Positions 62,502 through 64,000 of a DNA stretch of 64,000 nt are shown piece by piece. The stretch comes from Sphingomonas xinjiangensis (GTDB lineage Bacteria > Pseudomonadota > Alphaproteobacteria > Sphingomonadales > Sphingomonadaceae). A program made the position numbers and the translations under genes. The stretch covers positions 186,001 to 250,000 of the forward strand of contig NZ_JACIJF010000004.1 of assembly GCF_014199255.1 (NCBI RefSeq), written 5' to 3'. The notes beneath the pieces were generated by a model. That model was not told the origin of the DNA, did no database searches, and worked only from the letters and a program-made list of their open reading frames with translations. Every line of letters starts with the position of its first letter. Within the stretch, counting starts at the first letter, position 1.

Positions 62502-63494
62502 TCAGCTCGTCGCTGTTGCGATGGGTACGGACAAGCCCTTCGACTGAAGCCACTCGGGATTGTAGAGCGTAGAAAGGTAGCGGAAGCCCGTATCGCAGAG
62601 GATCGTGACGATCCTTTTGCCCGGTCCAAGATGCCGGCCAAGTCGCACCGCCCCGGCCACGTTGATGCCGGACGACAGTCCGAGGCACAGGCCCTCCTCC
62701 GCCAACAGGCGCCGGACCCAGGCGAGTCCCTCCTCGTCCGAGATACGGAACTGAGTATCGATCGGCGCACCTTCCAGATTGCCGGTGATCCGCCCCTGCC
62801 CAATCCCTTCGGCGACCGACGACCCTTCAGAGTGCAACTCGCCATGCGCGTAATAATCATACAGCGCCGCCCCATGCGGATCGCTAAGCGCAATGCAAAC
62901 CCGCTCGTCCTTGGCCTTGAGCCCAAGTGCAACGCCGGCAAGCGTCCCGCCGGTTCCGACCGCGCAGGTGAAGCCGTCGACCTGCCCTTCCATCTGGTTC
63001 CAAATTTCCTCGGCAGTGCCAACGATATGGGCCTTACGGTTGGCCGTGTTGTCGAACTGGTTGGCCCAGATCGCATTGGGCGTCTCTCCCGCGATGCGGC
63101 GCGACGTGTGCACGAAATGCCCTGGATTGGAGTAGGGCGCAGCCGGCACCAGCACCAGTTCGGCACCCAGCGCGCGCAGCGTGTCCATCTTTTCGCGGCT
63201 CTGCGTCTCGGGCATGACGATGATGGTCTTGTAGCCGCGGGCATTCGCGACCAGCGCCACGCCAATGCCAGTGTTGCCCGCCGTCCCTTCGACGATGGTG
63301 CCGCCGGGCCGGATCAGTCCTCGCTCCTCGGCATCACGCACAATGAACAAGGCGGCGCGGTCCTTGATGGAAGCGCCGGGATTGGCAAATTCACATTTGC
63401 CGTAAATCTCGCAACCCGCTTCCTCGCTCGGGCCCTTGAGCCGCACCAGCGGTGTTTTGCCGATCAGCGCGAGCGTATCCGGTACTACATGCAT
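62502..63494 (-). CDS. cysK: cysteine synthase A-type pyridoxal-phosphate enzyme
   Basis: A 330-residue PLP-dependent enzyme of the cysteine synthase/cystathionine beta-synthase family. The PLP lysine is K44 in NPGASIKDRAALF, TAGNTGIGVALVA binds substrate, and GTGGTLAG binds the phosphate. It is somewhat longer than O-acetylserine sulfhydrylase A but within range. Starting at MHVVPDTLALIG (63494) gives the family start. It may make cysteine from O-acetylserine and sulfide, but a CBS-like role cannot be ruled out. Confidence 0.85.
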   Translation of the reverse strand: MHVVPDTLALIGKTPLVRLKGPSEEAGCEIYGKCEFANPGASIKDRAALFIVRDAEERGLIRPGGTIVEGTAGNTGIGVALVANARGYKTIIVMPETQSREKMDTLRALGAELVLVPAAPYSNPGHFVHTSRRIAGETPNAIWANQFDNTANRKAHIVGTAEEIWNQMEGQVDGFTCAVGTGGTLAGVALGLKAKDERVCIALSDPHGAALYDYYAHGELHSEGSSVAEGIGQGRITGNLEGAPIDTQFRISDEEGLAWVRRLLAEEGLCLGLSSGINVAGAVRLGRHLGPGKRIVTILCDTGFRYLSTLYNPEWLQSKGLSVPIATATS

Positions 63495-63540
63495 GGCGGC
63501 TAAATAGCGGCTCGAGGGCGGCTCCCGCAAGCAAGTGAAA

Positions 63541-63870
63541 CTATGTCGGCACGCCAGCCTGCTTGAGGTGCGGCTCCAAACGGCCAGCCAGCCATAGAAA
63601 GAACATGCGATAATCAGACAGGAGCGACCAAAGCGGATAGGTGAAAGTCGCCGGCCGGTTCTTCTCCACGCCAAAATGCGCGGCCCATGCGAACCCGTAG
63701 CCAGCCAGCGGCAAAGCAAGCCACCACCATCCGCCCAAGCAAATTGCCAGAACCAGAAACAGGAAGGTCAGCGCTGTTCCCGCATAATGGAGGCGGCGTG
63801 TTGCCGGCCTGGCATGCTCCTGGAGGTAATAGGGCCAGAAATCCCGGTAGCGGGTGATGGTGCGGGCCAT
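63541..63870 (-). CDS. DUF962 (Mpo1-like) family protein
   Basis: A 109-residue membrane protein of the DUF962/YGL010w family. [33 protein letters not shown] and [38 protein letters not shown] are typical, with conserved H, N/E and H. In yeast the family member Mpo1 is a dioxygenase in phytosphingosine degradation, an interesting parallel in a sphingolipid-making bacterium. It lies just upstream of the cysteine synthase gene. Confidence 0.75.
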   Translation of the reverse strand: MARTITRYRDFWPYYLQEHARPATRRLHYAGTALTFLFLVLAICLGGWWWLALPLAGYGFAWAAHFGVEKNRPATFTYPLWSLLSDYRMFFLWLAGRLEPHLKQAGVPT

Positions 63871-63891
63871 TGACGCAGGCTATCGTGGCCT

Positions 63892-64000
63892 ATGGAACCG
63901 CGCAAGCACTCCTTCCCACCAATCGTCAATGCTGAGGTGCAAGTGCTCGTCCTCGGCTCGCTGCCCGGCGAACGCTCGCTTGCCGAACGGCGGTATTACG
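63892..64000 (+). CDS. DNA-deoxyinosine (hypoxanthine-DNA) glycosylase-like protein, 5' part
   Basis: The first 36 residues of a gene cut by the window end. KHSFPPIVNAEVQVLVLGSL then PGERSLAERRYY match the start of UDG-superfamily hypoxanthine-DNA glycosylases (GSLPG and the ExxLAxxxYY pattern). The enzyme would remove deaminated bases. The ATG lies 21 bases from the divergent DUF962 start. Confidence 0.7.
   Translation, partial: MEPRKHSFPPIVNAEVQVLVLGSLPGERSLAERRYY

Overview
The window is a high-GC chromosomal segment of an alphaproteobacterium, almost certainly a sphingomonad (order Sphingomonadales, Sphingomonas-like). The best evidence is a serine palmitoyltransferase with a dedicated acyl carrier protein and a ceramide-reductase-like dehydrogenase, which are genes for sphingolipid synthesis. 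A PhyR-NepR-EcfG general stress response locus with a PhyP-like protein, and an uninterrupted alphaproteobacterial division and cell-wall (dcw) cluster, agree with this. Most of the window is core chromosome. The clearest accessory element is an MmeI-like restriction-modification gene at about 6.4-9.3 kb.

Layout. 1-6.3 kb: a partial M16 peptidase, TspO, tRNA-Ser(CGA), HspQ, ribosomal proteins L21 and L27, a GNAT acetyltransferase, and DUF1287 and DUF2243 proteins. 6.4-9.3 kb: a Type IIL restriction-modification enzyme broken by a frameshift, with a low-GC target-recognition segment. 9.3-12.8 kb: a PF10118 protein, a divergent TetR regulator and a CHASE3 hybrid histidine kinase. 12.9-18.2 kb: sphingolipid genes (spt, acp, cerR-like), proB, a Uma2 remnant and obgE. 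18.4-28.5 kb: lptF-lptG, a desaturase, a small secreted protein behind a perfect 18-bp hairpin, xth, erpA, an M23 peptidase, a DUF455 protein, bcp and glnE.

28.5-33 kb is the general stress response locus and the most interesting part. It holds a NepR-like small gene, ecfG, a 45-residue membrane protein, phyR, nepR and a PhyP-like protein whose ATP-binding domain has decayed. Downstream lies an unannotated small RNA candidate with a perfect EcfG promoter (GGAAC-N16-CGTT), two hairpins with C-rich loops and a terminator. It resembles Caulobacter GsrN in architecture. An entericidin-type lipoprotein follows it.

33-43 kb: tatC-tatB-tatA, scpB-scpA, nagZ, a SPOR protein, argS, a small secreted protein, dgt and a TPR/SPOR protein. 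43.3-61.8 kb: the complete dcw cluster on the minus strand, in the order mraZ-rsmH-ftsL-ftsI-murE-murF-mraY-murD-ftsW-murG-murC-(64-aa gene)-murB-ddl-ftsQ-ftsA-ftsZ. Most junctions overlap by a few bases, which implies translational coupling. MraZ-type repeats precede it. 62-64 kb: a small membrane protein, a cysteine synthase-family enzyme, a DUF962/Mpo1-like protein and the start of a hypoxanthine-DNA glycosylase-type gene. All functions are inferred from sequence features and recalled family knowledge; no database search was run.
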